From Oasisia sp. SBJ-2009 (Eukaryota; Annelida; Polychaeta; Sabellida; Siboglinidae): a stretch of DNA of 64,000 nt. The DNA lies in the NCBI GenBank assembly GCA_964017155.1, contig OZ024867.1, forward strand, positions 26,611,109 through 26,675,108, read 5' to 3'. Numbering within the stretch: position 1 is the stretch's first letter; every line of letters starts with the position of its first letter. Positions 52,963 through 63,948 of this stretch are shown in pieces. The translations under genes and the position numbers were made by a program. The notes under the pieces are model-generated. The model was not told the DNA's origin and made no database searches. It was given only the letters and a program-made list of their open reading frames with translations.

Positions 52963-53132
52963 ATTGTGACTGTCATGGTCACGCTTCGTCATGTCACAAG
53001 AGAACATCATTTCTGTGACAACTGCACAAGTCCAGCCACTGTTGATAGATGTCAGTTCTGTAAGATACAGCAGGGTGAACCCCCGGATAGACAGAGGAAA
53101 TGACACATCAATGGAGGTTGCCCAGTGTACAG
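52963..53132 (+). pseudogene. Laminin-EGF-like exon B, copy 2
   Basis: Frames give CDCHGHASSCHK, then (shifted) HHFCDNCTSPATVDRCQFCK, then (shifted again) NPRIDRGNDTSMEVAQCTG before the donor GTAAGT (53133). It is longer at the 3' end than copy 1. Alternating frames indicate decay, or sequencing indels. Confidence 0.45.
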
Positions 53133-53309
53133 GTAAGTCGAGTATATGTCAAAGAAAATTATTTCCAAGGGTCAGTCATGAAGTTGTCCACACACTAGTA
53201 GATGTAAAATGTAGTTGCATTTACAGTTTCCAAATATTTGACCACATTGAACATTATCACTCCCTCTGTTTTCTCACAAAATGTGGTAATCAGAATCCAT
53301 GCTCATTAC

Positions 53310-53400
53310 CAGGGGTGTCATGTAACAAAATAAAATTACTTTCTTACTCTACTTGAGTAGTTTTTCAAGTAGTTTTTTAAGTAATGAAGTAAGACTTCAA
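53310..53400 (+). repeat. hAT element 2, left terminal inverted repeat region
   Basis: CAGGGGTGTC followed by AAATTACTTTCTTACTC and TACTTGAGTAG. The CAGnGGTG start is typical of animal hAT termini. Confidence 0.65.
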
Positions 53401-53576
53401 CTAACTACTTTTACTTGTAATGAAGTAGTTTTATTTGCGGTAACGCTACTTTTTACTTTGTTACTTTCATTTACTTTGCAATAGTTTCGTAACTTTTTAG
53501 TCATGACTTACGCCCGATGGCACTCCATTCGTCGACATTTCATTTTAGTCGCCAGGACAAAAGCTATTAATATTGT

Positions 53577-53652
53577 CCAATCACAGGCGTATTCGATTTG
53601 CAGAATGAGAGCGATATATAGAGGTCACTTCAGTTTAAATTCTACAGTGATT
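53577..53652 (+). promoter_or_regulatory. Candidate promoter of hAT element 2: CCAAT and TATA boxes
   Basis: CCAAT at 53577-53581, TATATAG at 53615-53621, and the first ATG of the MADVNVI frame at 53653, 32 bases below the TATA box. An identical arrangement is duplicated 994 bp downstream (CCAAT 54571, TATATAG 54609). Confidence 0.5.
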
Positions 53653-55934
53653 ATGGCAGACGTGAATGTGATTATGGCGGTCGTGAATGTGATTATGGCA
53701 GACGTGAATGTGATTATGGCAGACGTGAATGTGACTATGGCAGACGTGAATGAGACTATGGCAGACGTGAATGTGATTATGGCAGACGTGAATGAGATTA
53801 TGGCAGACGTGAATGTGATTATGGCGGATGTGAATGTGATTATGGCGGATGTGAATGTGATTATGGCAGACGTGAATGTGATTATGGCAGACATGAATGT
53901 GATTATGACAGACGTGAATGTGATTATGGCGGATGTAAATGTGATTATGGTGGATGTGAATGTGATTACGGCAGAAGTGAATGTGATTATGGCAGATGTG
54001 AATGTGATTATGGCAGATGTGAATGTGATTATGGCAGATGTGAATGTGATTACGGCTCATGTGAATGTGATTATGGCAGACGAGAATGTGATTATGGCTT
54101 ATGTGAATGTGATTATGGCGGATGTGAATGTGATTTGGCAGATGTGAAAGTGATTATGGCAGATGTGAATGTGATTATGGCAGATGTGAATGTGATTATG
54201 GCGGATGTGAATGTGATTATGGCGGATGTGAATGTGATTGTGGCGGATGTGAATGTGATTATGGCAGATGTGAATGTGATTATGGCTCATGTAAATGTGA
54301 TTATGGCGGATGTGAATGTGATTATGACTCATGTGAATGTGATTATGGCGGATGTGAATGTGATTATGGCTCATGTGAATGTGATTATGGCAGATGTGAA
54401 TGTGATTATGGCTCATGTAAATGTGATTATGGCGGATGTGAATGTGATTATGACTCATGTCAATGTGATTATGGCGGATGTGAATGTGATTATGGCAGAC
54501 GAGAATGTGATTATAGCTCATGTGAATGTGATTATGGCTCATGTGAATGTGATTAAGCTATTAATATTGTCCAATCACAGGCGTATTCGATTTGCAGAAT
54601 GAGAGCGATATATAGAGGTCACTTCAGTTTAAATTCTACAGTGATTATGGCAGACGTGAATGTGATTATGGCAGACGTGAATGTGATTATGGCAGACGTG
54701 AATGTGATTATGGCAGACGTGAATGAGATTATGGCAGACTTGAATGTGATTATGGCGGATGTGAATGTGATTATGGCGGATGTGAATGTGAATGTGATTA
54801 TGGCGGATGTGAATGTGATTATAGCAGACGTGAATGTGATTATGGCAGACATGAATGTGATTATGACAGACGTGAATGTGATTATGGCGGATGTAAATGT
54901 GATTATGGCGGATGTGAATGTGATTACGGCAGAAGTGAATGTGATTATGGCAGATGTGAATGTGATTATGGCTCATGTGAATGTGATTATGGCAGACGAG
55001 AATGTGATTATGGCTTATGTGAATGTGATTATGGCGGATGTGAATGTGATTTGGCAGATGTGAAAGTGATTATGGCAGATGTGAATGTGATTATGGCAGA
55101 TGTGAATGTGATTATGGCGGATGTGAATGTGATTATGGCGGATGTGAATGTGATTGTGGCGGATGTGAATGTGATTATGGCAGATGTGAATGTGATTATG
55201 GCTCATGTAAATGTGATTATGGCGGACGTAATGTGATTATGGCAGACGTGAATGTGATTATGGCGGATGTGAATGTAATTATGGCGGATGTGAATGTGAT
55301 GTGGCTGACGTGAATGTGATTATGGCAGACGTGAATGTGATTATGGCGGATGTGAATGTGATTATGGCGAATGTGAATGTGATTATGTCTGGCATTAATG
55401 TTATTATGGCTGGCGTTAATGTGATTATGGCGGACGTGAATGTGATTATGGCGGATGTGAATGTGATTATGGCGGATGTGAATGTGATTACGGCGGATGT
55501 GAATGTGATTATGGCGGATGTGAATGTGATCATGGCGGATGTGAATGTGATTATGGCAGACGTGAATGTGATCATGGCGGATGTGAATGTGATCATGGCG
55601 GATGTGAATGTGATTATGGCGGATGAGAATGTGATTATGGTGGACGTGAATGTGATTATGGTGGACATGAATGTGATTATGGTGGATGTGAATGTGATTA
55701 TGGTGGTCGTGAATGTGATTATGGTAGATGTGAATGTGATCATGGCGGATGTGAATGTGATTATGGTGGATGTGAATGTGATTATGGCGTACGTGAATGT
55801 GATTATGGCTGACGTGAATGTGATTATGGCAGATGTGAATGTGATTATGACAGACGTGAATGTGATTATGGTGGATGTGAATGTGATTATGGCAGATGTG
55901 AATGTGATTATGGCAGATGTGAATGTGGTTGTGC
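53653..55934 (+). repeat. 21-bp coding minisatellite (MADVNVI) at the transposase N-terminus
   Basis: About 100 copies of a seven-codon unit (ATGGCAGACGTGAATGTGATT) start at the first ATG under the TATA box and end as MADVNVVVQREL, running into the BED exon. Variants are GAT for GAC, GCG for GCA, and MAHVNVI, MVDVNVI and MTDVNVI. The frame is lost where one base is missing (GATTTGGC at about 54133 and again at 55049, the same event in both duplicates). Sequence from 53561, including the promoter, is duplicated at 54555 (offset 994). Reverse-strand ORFs are shadows. Confidence 0.9.
54555..54652 (+). promoter_or_regulatory. Duplicated promoter inside the 21-bp array
   Basis: AAGCTATTAATATTGTCC, CCAAT, TATATAGAGG and TTTAAATTCTACAGTG repeat the 53561-53652 segment almost exactly. 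It sits between two halves of the array, so promoter and coding repeats were duplicated together. Confidence 0.6.
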
Positions 55935-56118
55935 AGAGGGAATTAGGGAAGGGGAACAGGGCTCGGGGCAACATCCATGGTCATATCTGTCAATGATGTT
56001 TCGGTTCTTGTCCAGGAAGGGAAATTCGTTAAAGATGGTGTGACTGCTCTGTGCACCTGCCCACAAGGAGGTATCAGCGTACCTGTCATCGCCATCAAAT
56101 TTGCAAAAGCTTATTCAG
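55935..56118 (+). pseudogene. hAT element 2, BED-finger exon
   Basis: After the array (GTGGTTGTGCAGAGGG) the frame shifts to HPWSYLSMMF, then LLCAPAHKEVS and YLSSPSNLQKLIQ, ending before GTAAGC at 56119. It aligns with relic 1 (LWPYLSAMF, LLCAPVYQVVS, YKSSPSNLRKHIE). A TGA sits where the first BED cysteine should be, and the conserved KH has become KL, losing a zinc-ligand histidine. Confidence 0.6.
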
Positions 56119-56472
56119 GTAAGCATTTATAAGTTCTGCATTATGTTGTTAATGGACGTTACAGGTACCAGGTTGGCTAATCTGTAGTCATCGAATATAT
56201 TCATAATATCGATGATAATATGCCATTATACAACGTAGAGCAATGGGTATTTGTGGCCTGGATATTGGCGCCATCTTGGAATTAATCAAACTTTGGAAAC
56301 AAGGATTTATTTCCTATCCACTGCCATCGTTTAATATGTTGGTATTTAGACAATACATTTTGTTTGAATAGTAAGCTGAATGTATATTCGTTTCGTCATA
56401 ATTTTGTTTAGTATTGCGATAAAAAACCTGGGTGCTGTGATACAGTTTTAATGACACTTATTTGTGTTTCGG

Positions 56473-56574
56473 ACTGAACCCAGCTGAGACAGGCTTCTTG
56501 GATGAGTATAGAGTCGTGATGAAGCCGATAGCACAGGTACTCGATATACTCCAAGCAGAAAAGAAGACCTTCAT
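56473..56574 (+). pseudogene. hAT element 2, exon with LDEY...AQVLDILQ
   Basis: LNPAETGFLDEYRVVM, then KPIAQVLDILQAEKKTF. The acceptor dinucleotide, AG in relic 1, is GG here (TTTCGG before ACTGAA), so the exon could not be spliced normally. The donor GTGAGT is at 56575. Confidence 0.65.
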
Positions 56575-56904
56575 GTGAGTGAGTGAGCGAGCGATTGAGT
56601 TTATTTGGTAAAACATTATAATACATATAAATATAATATTTACCGAGGATAGACACATTAAAGCACACATTAGCATACTTGCTTCCAATGTGGTCCTCCA
56701 AAAAATACTAAGAATGAATTTAAGAAAATATAAAAATAAATACATAAATAAATAAACAAACACAGTACAGTGTAATACAATAATTAATATGTAAATATTT
56801 TCAAAGACAGGTAAATAAATGTCATAAATAAGACAATGTGCAAACATAGAAGGTGCTCTATTAAAATATAATAACATACTACTCTTTTTAACTTTACATT
56901 CCAG

Positions 56905-57139
56905 TAGGCAGTTTGTTCCAGTGGGGTATCTTGTCCCAGCCTTGACGATTCTCCAGGAGAAGCTGTGAGCAAGGCGTGCAGTCATCCACACCTTTGGACC
57001 ACTTGTCGATGCCTTGATTGCAAACAATGCATGTAATTTTTAGGCCACCATGTGTGATGCAGAGAACATTGTTGCAGCAGCCCTTATAGCCCCAAGTTCA
57101 GAAAGGACTGGACTGATGATGCATCAGTGTTGGACAAAG
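56905..57139 (+). pseudogene. hAT element 2, exon with GYLVPALTIL
   Basis: Acceptor ACATTCCAG (56904). The frame reads QFVPVGYLVPALTILQEKL, TGA, TFGPLVDALIANNA, TAG, TMCDAENIVAAALIAP. After a shift it ends FRKDWTDDASVLDK. It parallels relic 1 (MGYLTPTISML, RPLVNVLLADIG, KKILAAATLHPTFK). It ends AAG before GTAAGT (57140). Confidence 0.65.
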
Positions 57140-57180
57140 GTAAGTTAGTCATGTGTGAATATGAATAATATGTGTATATG

Positions 57181-57211
<31 letters not shown>

Positions 57212-57545
57212 GTGACGTGTTCTAACGAAATAAGTCATATGTCAGCGAATGTCAAATCGTGTAAATTACCATAATGTGTTGAAACCGGGAGAAGTTGTTT
57301 TCCACTTATTGCAATAAAGTGTATCTTTGATATGTCTACTATCGGTTTACATCGTTATTTTGGATAAATTTGAGTTTATAGAATGAGTAATTTTCTGAGA
57401 GCTATGTCTCATTCCATGCAATGCGACATTTCCGACGGTGTTTTACTCGCGATTTTTGGACAGTCCCTTAACATTTTGGTACTGGCAGAAAGCTGCACGT
57501 GTCTACGTTCCAAATAAGGTAATGTCAAGGTCGTCCGATTTAAAT

Positions 57546-57990
57546 CCTGCCCCCCTGACAAAGACACTGCCCCCTGACAGAGACACTGACCCCCCTGACA
57601 GAGACACTGCCCTCTGACAGAGACATTGCCCCCCTGACAGAGACACTGCCCCCTGACAGAGACACTGCACCCCTGACATAGACACTGCACCCCTGACAGA
57701 GACACTGCACCGCTGACAGAGACAGTGCACCCCTGACAGAGACACTGCACCCCTGACAGAGACACTGCACCCCTGACAGAGACACTGCACCCCTGACAGA
57801 GACAGTGCACCCCTGACATAGACACTGCACCCCTGATAGAGACACTGCACCCCTGACAGGGACACTGCACCCCTGACAGAGACACTGCACCCCTGACAGA
57901 GACACTGCACCCCATGACAGACACAGCAACCCTGACAGAGACACTGCACCCCTGACAGAGACACTGCACCCCTGACAGAGACACTGCCCC
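57546..57990. repeat. 21-bp minisatellite in the hAT element 2 intron
   Basis: About 21 copies of CTGACAGAGACACTGCACCC-type units. Minus-strand translations (SVSVRGAVSLSG) are shadows. Confidence 0.9.
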
Positions 57991-58235
57991 CGTGGCAGGA
58001 CCATCCACTGCCTCCGTGGCAGGACCATCCACTACCCCCGTGGCAGGACCATCCGCTGCCCCTTGGCAGGACCATCCCCTGCCCCCGTGGCAGGACCATC
58101 CACTGCCCCCGTGGCAGGACCATCCACTGCCCCCTTGGCAGGACCATCCACTGCCCCCGTGGCAGGACCATCCACTGCCCCCTGACAGAGACACTGCCCC
58201 CATGGCAGGACCATTCGTGCCTCCGTGGCAGGACC
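57991..58235. repeat. 24-bp minisatellite adjoining the 21-bp array
   Basis: About nine copies of GTGGCAGGACCATCCACTGC plus a short C run, with one 21-bp-type unit (CTGACAGAGACACTGCCC) embedded at about 58180. The two arrays therefore share sequence at their junction. Confidence 0.88.
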
Positions 58236-58723
58236 ATGCATCCACTACCCCCAGAAGAATACTACATGGTCATCAATATGTCAACCTCACCTTCTCAATT
58301 GTCCAAGCGAGGTTGCAGTGGTGCTGGCAGGGGGGTCGCGGTGCCGCCAGGGGGCGACGTGGCGGTGGCACAAAGAAATAGAAATGTGCACCGACATTCA
58401 CTATTTCGTTAATTTCACCGTTTTTTCTATTTTTTTGCATAGTTTGATGTTCATTAAAACTAATTCTACTTGCGTGACAAACCAGACTCCTGGTTTCTGT
58501 GTGACCAAAAGTTAAGTCCATTCATGGAAAAGTCTTTTGCTTATAACTTTAAAGGGAAAACAAAGGCAACGGTTTGGTGATATGGGCCTAATAGAGCTAA
58601 GAAAAACTAACAATTTCCAATCTCAATCACATTTTTAACGTCAGCGGTTTAGCAGAAAACAATTGTAGAACATAAATCTATAGAAAGTCTATGGAAAACG
58701 CCATTTTAGAAAAACAGTGACGT
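58236..58723. other. Intronic sequence; no function seen
   Basis: GC-rich at first (58310-58376), then AT-rich, with no recognisable protein. Confidence 0.35.
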
Positions 58724-59047
58724 ATGAGACTCGCCGCCACTGATAGGCGGTTGTCGTACTACTTCTTGGCAACTCCGTCGGGTGGCGCTGTGACTTTGCG
58801 CTCACAAAAGAGCGTAAATAATAACGTGGATTTTCTGATTCTTCGTCTGACGGAAATAGCACGGATTCAGAAGTGGCTGGATATAGATTTCAGCCACAAA
58901 GACAAAGCCCTGATGGTGTCAGACACACCAGATGTGCTTGGTGGTGAAGACCCAAGGGAAATTGAAATGACGAGAAGAGAAACAACCAGTCCAGAGGCAG
59001 ACACAGCGTCGACTGGTGTCAACAATGACATGTACTGTCCGACCTAA
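58724..59047 (+). CDS. Small ORF of unknown function (107 codons)
   Basis: An ATG-initiated frame, MRLAATDRRLSYYFLATPSG through RLTEIARIQKWLDIDFSHKD, ending NNDMYCPT. The composition is protein-like (mixed charged and hydrophobic residues, no repeats), unlike neighbouring shadow ORFs. Its last part overlaps the start of the palindrome at 59.0 kb. I do not recognise a domain. It may be an exon captured by, or belonging to, the foldback element, or chance. Confidence 0.22.
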   Translation: MRLAATDRRLSYYFLATPSGGAVTLRSQKSVNNNVDFLILRLTEIARIQKWLDIDFSHKDKALMVSDTPDVLGGEDPREIEMTRRETTSPEADTASTGVNNDMYCPT

Positions 59048-60610
59048 CCATGAAAACGACCGCCAGCAGCCGCCAAACTTCTCATCACTTGTCTTACATA
59101 CATATACATACACTATGTTATAAAATAAAATCACTTGCATTCCTCTAACGAAGAAAATTCACAAAAGTAACTCGATCGCAGATCCCGACGGCAACTCAGG
59201 CTCTTCGGTTACCGTAACATCGCTATAAAAGTTAGATTTACACAAAATAACGTTAGGCGGCGCGGTGGTGAGCGCGTATATTTATAAACTTTATTTACTG
59301 CATTAGCACGCGTGAAATAGTTTAATTAATCAAGTAATAATTAATTATTATCATTACAAAGACCTTCAGAAAATGTTAAGTTTTCTTATAATATAATTAT
59401 AATATTTCTTTTCTTATAGCGCCAAATCCATAATTGTTTGTGGTGCTTCACAATATGATGTTATTAAAATATATGCAATAAGAAGAATGCTACCCACAGG
59501 TAATATTTAAAAAATTAAAAAATGCATGTGTTTGCATAAAATTACGTGTTGTTCGATGATGTCACATTGTTAATTTTCAGAATATTTTTATAAACATCCC
59601 GCGTGTACTGCAAGCATGCAAGCTTATATTATATAAACGATGTTTTTAACAATGATAACGAAACAATAACATATTATTATTTTTGAATGCTCCAAAACCT
59701 TCTTTTTCTACCACCATATATTTCCCATATTATATTCATATTCTGCTTAAATTTCAGTGATTTATTGTCCCGATAATTAATACAGTGTTTTGTCCAAAAA
59801 TAATTATTACATCGTGTATTACATATCTGGTGGTGGAAATATAATTCATGAGTAGAAAAATGTATAGCTTCAATAATATTTTCTTATGCATACTGTGTGT
59901 ATGTGCTGAATGAAAATTATTGTTACGTCGTAATTATTTTACCATCTTAATTATTTATTACCTTTACATTAATTTACCACTGTTATGTCTATTGTTATGG
60001 AATTTGTATGGGTTCTTTTTAATACTGATAGGTCACTTAGTTAATTACATAGACACACATATTTTCATTATTTATTTTGAAATATTATCTGTGGGTAGTA
60101 TTCTTCTTATTGTATTTTTAATAGCAGTATGTTGTGAAGCGCCACAACCAATTATGGATGTAACGCTATATAAATAAAATACTATATTATAATAAAACTC
60201 ATAATTTCCTGCAAATCATAGTGATGATAATAATTAATTATTACTATATTATTTACAATTAATTAAACTATTTTGCGCGTGCGAATGCAGTAAGTAAAGT
60301 TTATCAATATTCGCGCGCACAAACGTGCCGTCTAATGGCATTTTGTGTAAGGCTAACTTATTTTTGCGATTTTACGGTACCGGCCAGCGGTCATCGAAAT
60401 TGCCGTCGACAGCAGCGCGTTTGTTTTATGGATTTTCTTCGTTAGAGGAATGCAAGTGATTTTATTTTATAACGTAGTGTGTGTATATGTATATAACGTA
60501 CGTTAGGATAAGATTGGCGGCTGTTGGTGGTCGTTTTGATGGTTAGGTCAATCAAATTGGGTCGTCTTGGATTGGCGCTGTGTCTGTGACTGTCCCAATG
60601 AATCCACCGA
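58990..60610. mobile_element. Large imperfect palindrome (foldback or MITE-like element)
   Basis: The left arm (about 58990-59520) and right arm (about 60065-60610) are reverse complements with many mismatches. Pairs include GACCTAACCATGAAAACGAC with the 60530-60552 region, TCCTCTAACGAAGAAAAT with 60430-60450, ACTTTATTTACTGCATT with 60283-60300, and GTGGGTAGCATTCTTCTTAT with 60090-60112. The central roughly 540 bp are AT-rich without a transposase. The arm divergence indicates an old insertion. Confidence 0.65.
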
Positions 60611-61379
60611 AACACTGTTTCAGTTCTGCTCGATTCAAAGGTTAACAAGAAGACATCTTAGTGATACTGTCTTTCACTGTACTGTTACCATAAGCGTATG
60701 AGGAACAGTGTGGCATATTGCTGTCGCGATTTCGTGGTAAACCGACGTAAGGCAACTCTTAGCGTACCGCTTGGCTCTCTGTTATGACAGCTGAACCAGC
60801 AGACGACTCTCTGACGTATTACTTTTCCAAACTGCTGGGTTGTGATTGGTTGCAAGGTCCAAGATGGGCCGGTTCATGGTGTCGGTGATTTAGCTAGATT
60901 TTCCCACTTTAAGACCACTTTCTGAGGTAACCACTAAGGTGAAAAATTGGATTGTAGATGCAAATGATTAGCTATTGTAAACTCTTTTAGGTGCATAACA
61001 CTAAACTGTTGCCTTTTTTCACTTTAATATCCAATATTATTTGTTCATATTTGCAGCATCTTGAGAGTATACCATAAGCTTGGATCGTGCTAAATGTAAG
61101 AGAATTTGGTTCATGGTAACTAAGGTAGTTCTAAGCAAACATGTTCTTAAACTTCGAACAGCTTTTTCTCAGTTTCAACATTTTGACCCCTTGCAATGTT
61201 CAATGTGACATAACTCCGGCTAGGATAAAGCTACATCCATAATTGATGTACCATTTTAAAGATTAATAGCTGACCTTTCCAAAGGTATACAGAACTCTTT
61301 TTTTTATATAAGACTCTTTTCATTCGAACATGTCACACACATACATACATATACACACATATATATATATATATATACA

Positions 61380-61426
<47 letters not shown>

Positions 61427-61740
61427 TGTAGATGTGTAATTAACTGTGAAGATACTAGCCTGTGACTTAAGAGAACACTATTGCAGTTGCAGCAAATTAT
61501 CATTACAAATCACCAACTTGTATATCTTTGATGAATTTACGGTAAATAGATATATTTTAATATGCTGTGGTATTGAAATAAGTTTGTAAAACTGTTTCAC
61601 ATGATGTTCAGTGATATTCAAGACTCATTATAATGTTGCCAACCTATTTTTGAAAGTTAACTTTGGTATACAATGTTTCAGGTGAAACCAAAAATTAATC
61701 ATTATTTTATTTTTAATATTGGTAGGAAAATGGGCTACTA
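60611..61740. other. No gene seen; TA microsatellite at 61340-61427
   Basis: Mixed non-coding sequence. The TA-rich block around 61359-61426 is interrupted by short ACAT steps. Confidence 0.45.
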
Positions 61741-62858
<1,118 letters not shown>

Positions 62859-62859
62859 G

Positions 62860-63738
62860 GTCGGAGGGTCATCAAGTGGTGACTATCCGCCATGCAGGAG
62901 GCAACACCAGATGATCAGGGGTCAGACCTTCAGATGAAGACGATGACTTCTTCATTAGAAAGCGCGACAACTCAGCAGCTCTCACACAACTTGATGAGTA
63001 TCTGTTGATTCGATCGACAGAGACAGTGGCAGTTGCGACATGGCCACTGATCAAGTGAGTGTTCACCGAGACAAACATTGCTCTGCCAGGTAGTGCAGTG
63101 TGTGAGTGCCAGGGGCGACTTCGATTGAGCTACTTGAGTTACTCGCGTAACCCCAACGTGGCATCTGATTTATGATAATTTACACTGCGCGCGCAGTACT
63201 ATGAGCGTAATCCAACTGAACACCGAAGACTGTGATCATGGGCATAAACCCCTTTAAGTAAATAAATAAAATAAAGTATTACCACCCGTAGTTGTTTAGT
63301 GTGTAAATTGTGACGTTTTTCTAGGTTTTAAAATTTTAATTTATAGAATGTGGTGACTTTAATCCATATTTAAATGATTGTGTCATTTAATGTTTTTTTA
63401 TATTTCTTATGCAGTAGGGGCCTACGTTCCCTGTTCGCTGTCACTGCTAATGATGTCAGTTACTCGAGTGAATCCTGTCAAACTCGCAATCGCCTTGAAT
63501 AGCGGCCTTGAAGATTCACCTTGCTAATCTAGGTCAAAAATTGTCATGTACTCCAGTGATCTAGGCTGTTCGATTGGGAATCGCGTAACCCTAGGGTTAG
63601 GCGAGATACTCGCGTAACTCAATCAAAATCGGCCCTTCAGTGCAGCTGGACACATCTTCACCCCCGAGGGCCCACATTTGTGGCAGCAATTTTGAGAATC
63701 AGCTTTTGCTAAATTTGAACAAGAACTTTGTTCAATGA
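62860..63738 (+). pseudogene. hAT element 2, C-terminal dimerisation exon interrupted by a MITE
   Basis: Acceptor TGTTTGCAG (62859). The frame reads SEGHQVVTIRHAGGNTR, TGA, SGVRPSDEDDDFFIRKRDNS, AALTQLDEYLLI, ATWPLIK, TGA, VFTETNIALPGSAVCECQ up to 63112. Skipping 63113-63635, it resumes FSAAGHIFTP. After a shift it ends RAHICGSNFENQLLLNLNKN, FVQ and TGA 63736. hAT C-termini have LDxYL...FxxxNTxLPxSAAxERLFSxAGxIFTPxRxxL...FExxLLLKxN; here ERLFS reads ECQFS. Homology is unmistakable despite two stops and one shift. Confidence 0.75.
63113..63635. mobile_element. MITE inserted in the hAT coding exon
   Basis: The ends are imperfect inverted repeats: GGGCGACTTCGATTGAG at the left, and GGGCCGATTTTGATTGAG as the reverse complement of the right end. 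Both are followed by TACTCGCGTAAC-like sequence. There is no coding capacity in 523 bp. Removing it rejoins the transposase codons CAG and TTC in frame. A clear target-site duplication is not visible. Confidence 0.7.
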
Positions 63739-63859
63739 ACTGAAGGAGGCGACACTTGCCTGTGAATACTTTTTTGACTTTTGTGTTACAATACATTTTG
63801 TGTTCTACTTTAATTCAAGTACTTTTAGAAAGTAATTTGACTCAAGTAGATTTTTACAA

Positions 63860-63948
63860 GTTACTTTTACTTCTACTCAAGTAGTTTTGAAGAGACTTAT
63901 ATTTTACGACTTCTCAAGTACAAAATAAAAGTAATCCAGTCACCCCTG
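63860..63948 (-). repeat. hAT element 2, right terminal inverted repeat region
   Basis: Reverse complement begins CAGGGGTGACTGGATTAC and continues with TACTTGAGAAG, CTACTTGAGTAG and TTGAGTCAAATTAC. This parallels the left terminus in both the terminal 8 bases and the subterminal ACTTGAGTAG motif. Confidence 0.65.

Larger units (their letters stand above)
50972..53309 (+). repeat. Tandem duplication of a 1.2-kb segment with laminin-EGF-like exons
   Basis: Copy 1 starts at 50972 and copy 2 at 52162, both with TCCAAAATCAC. They run in parallel through GACCCAGTGACATGACTGAG, two exon-like blocks and TGACCACATTGAA, as far as CCATGCTCATT. Copy 1 continues past this point (52022 on), while copy 2 stops at 53309, exactly where a hAT terminus begins. 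(CAAA)n at about 52869-52908 is unique to copy 2. Confidence 0.85.

Noticed and set aside
57546..57990. CACCCCTG in the 21-bp units as multiple hAT termini
   Set aside because: It matches only 8 bases, recurs in every unit, and lacks the subterminal ACTTGAGTAG motifs.
57409..58245. Minus-strand SVSVRGAVSLSG ORFs of about 160-280 codons
   Set aside because: Minisatellite shadows from 21- and 24-bp periods.
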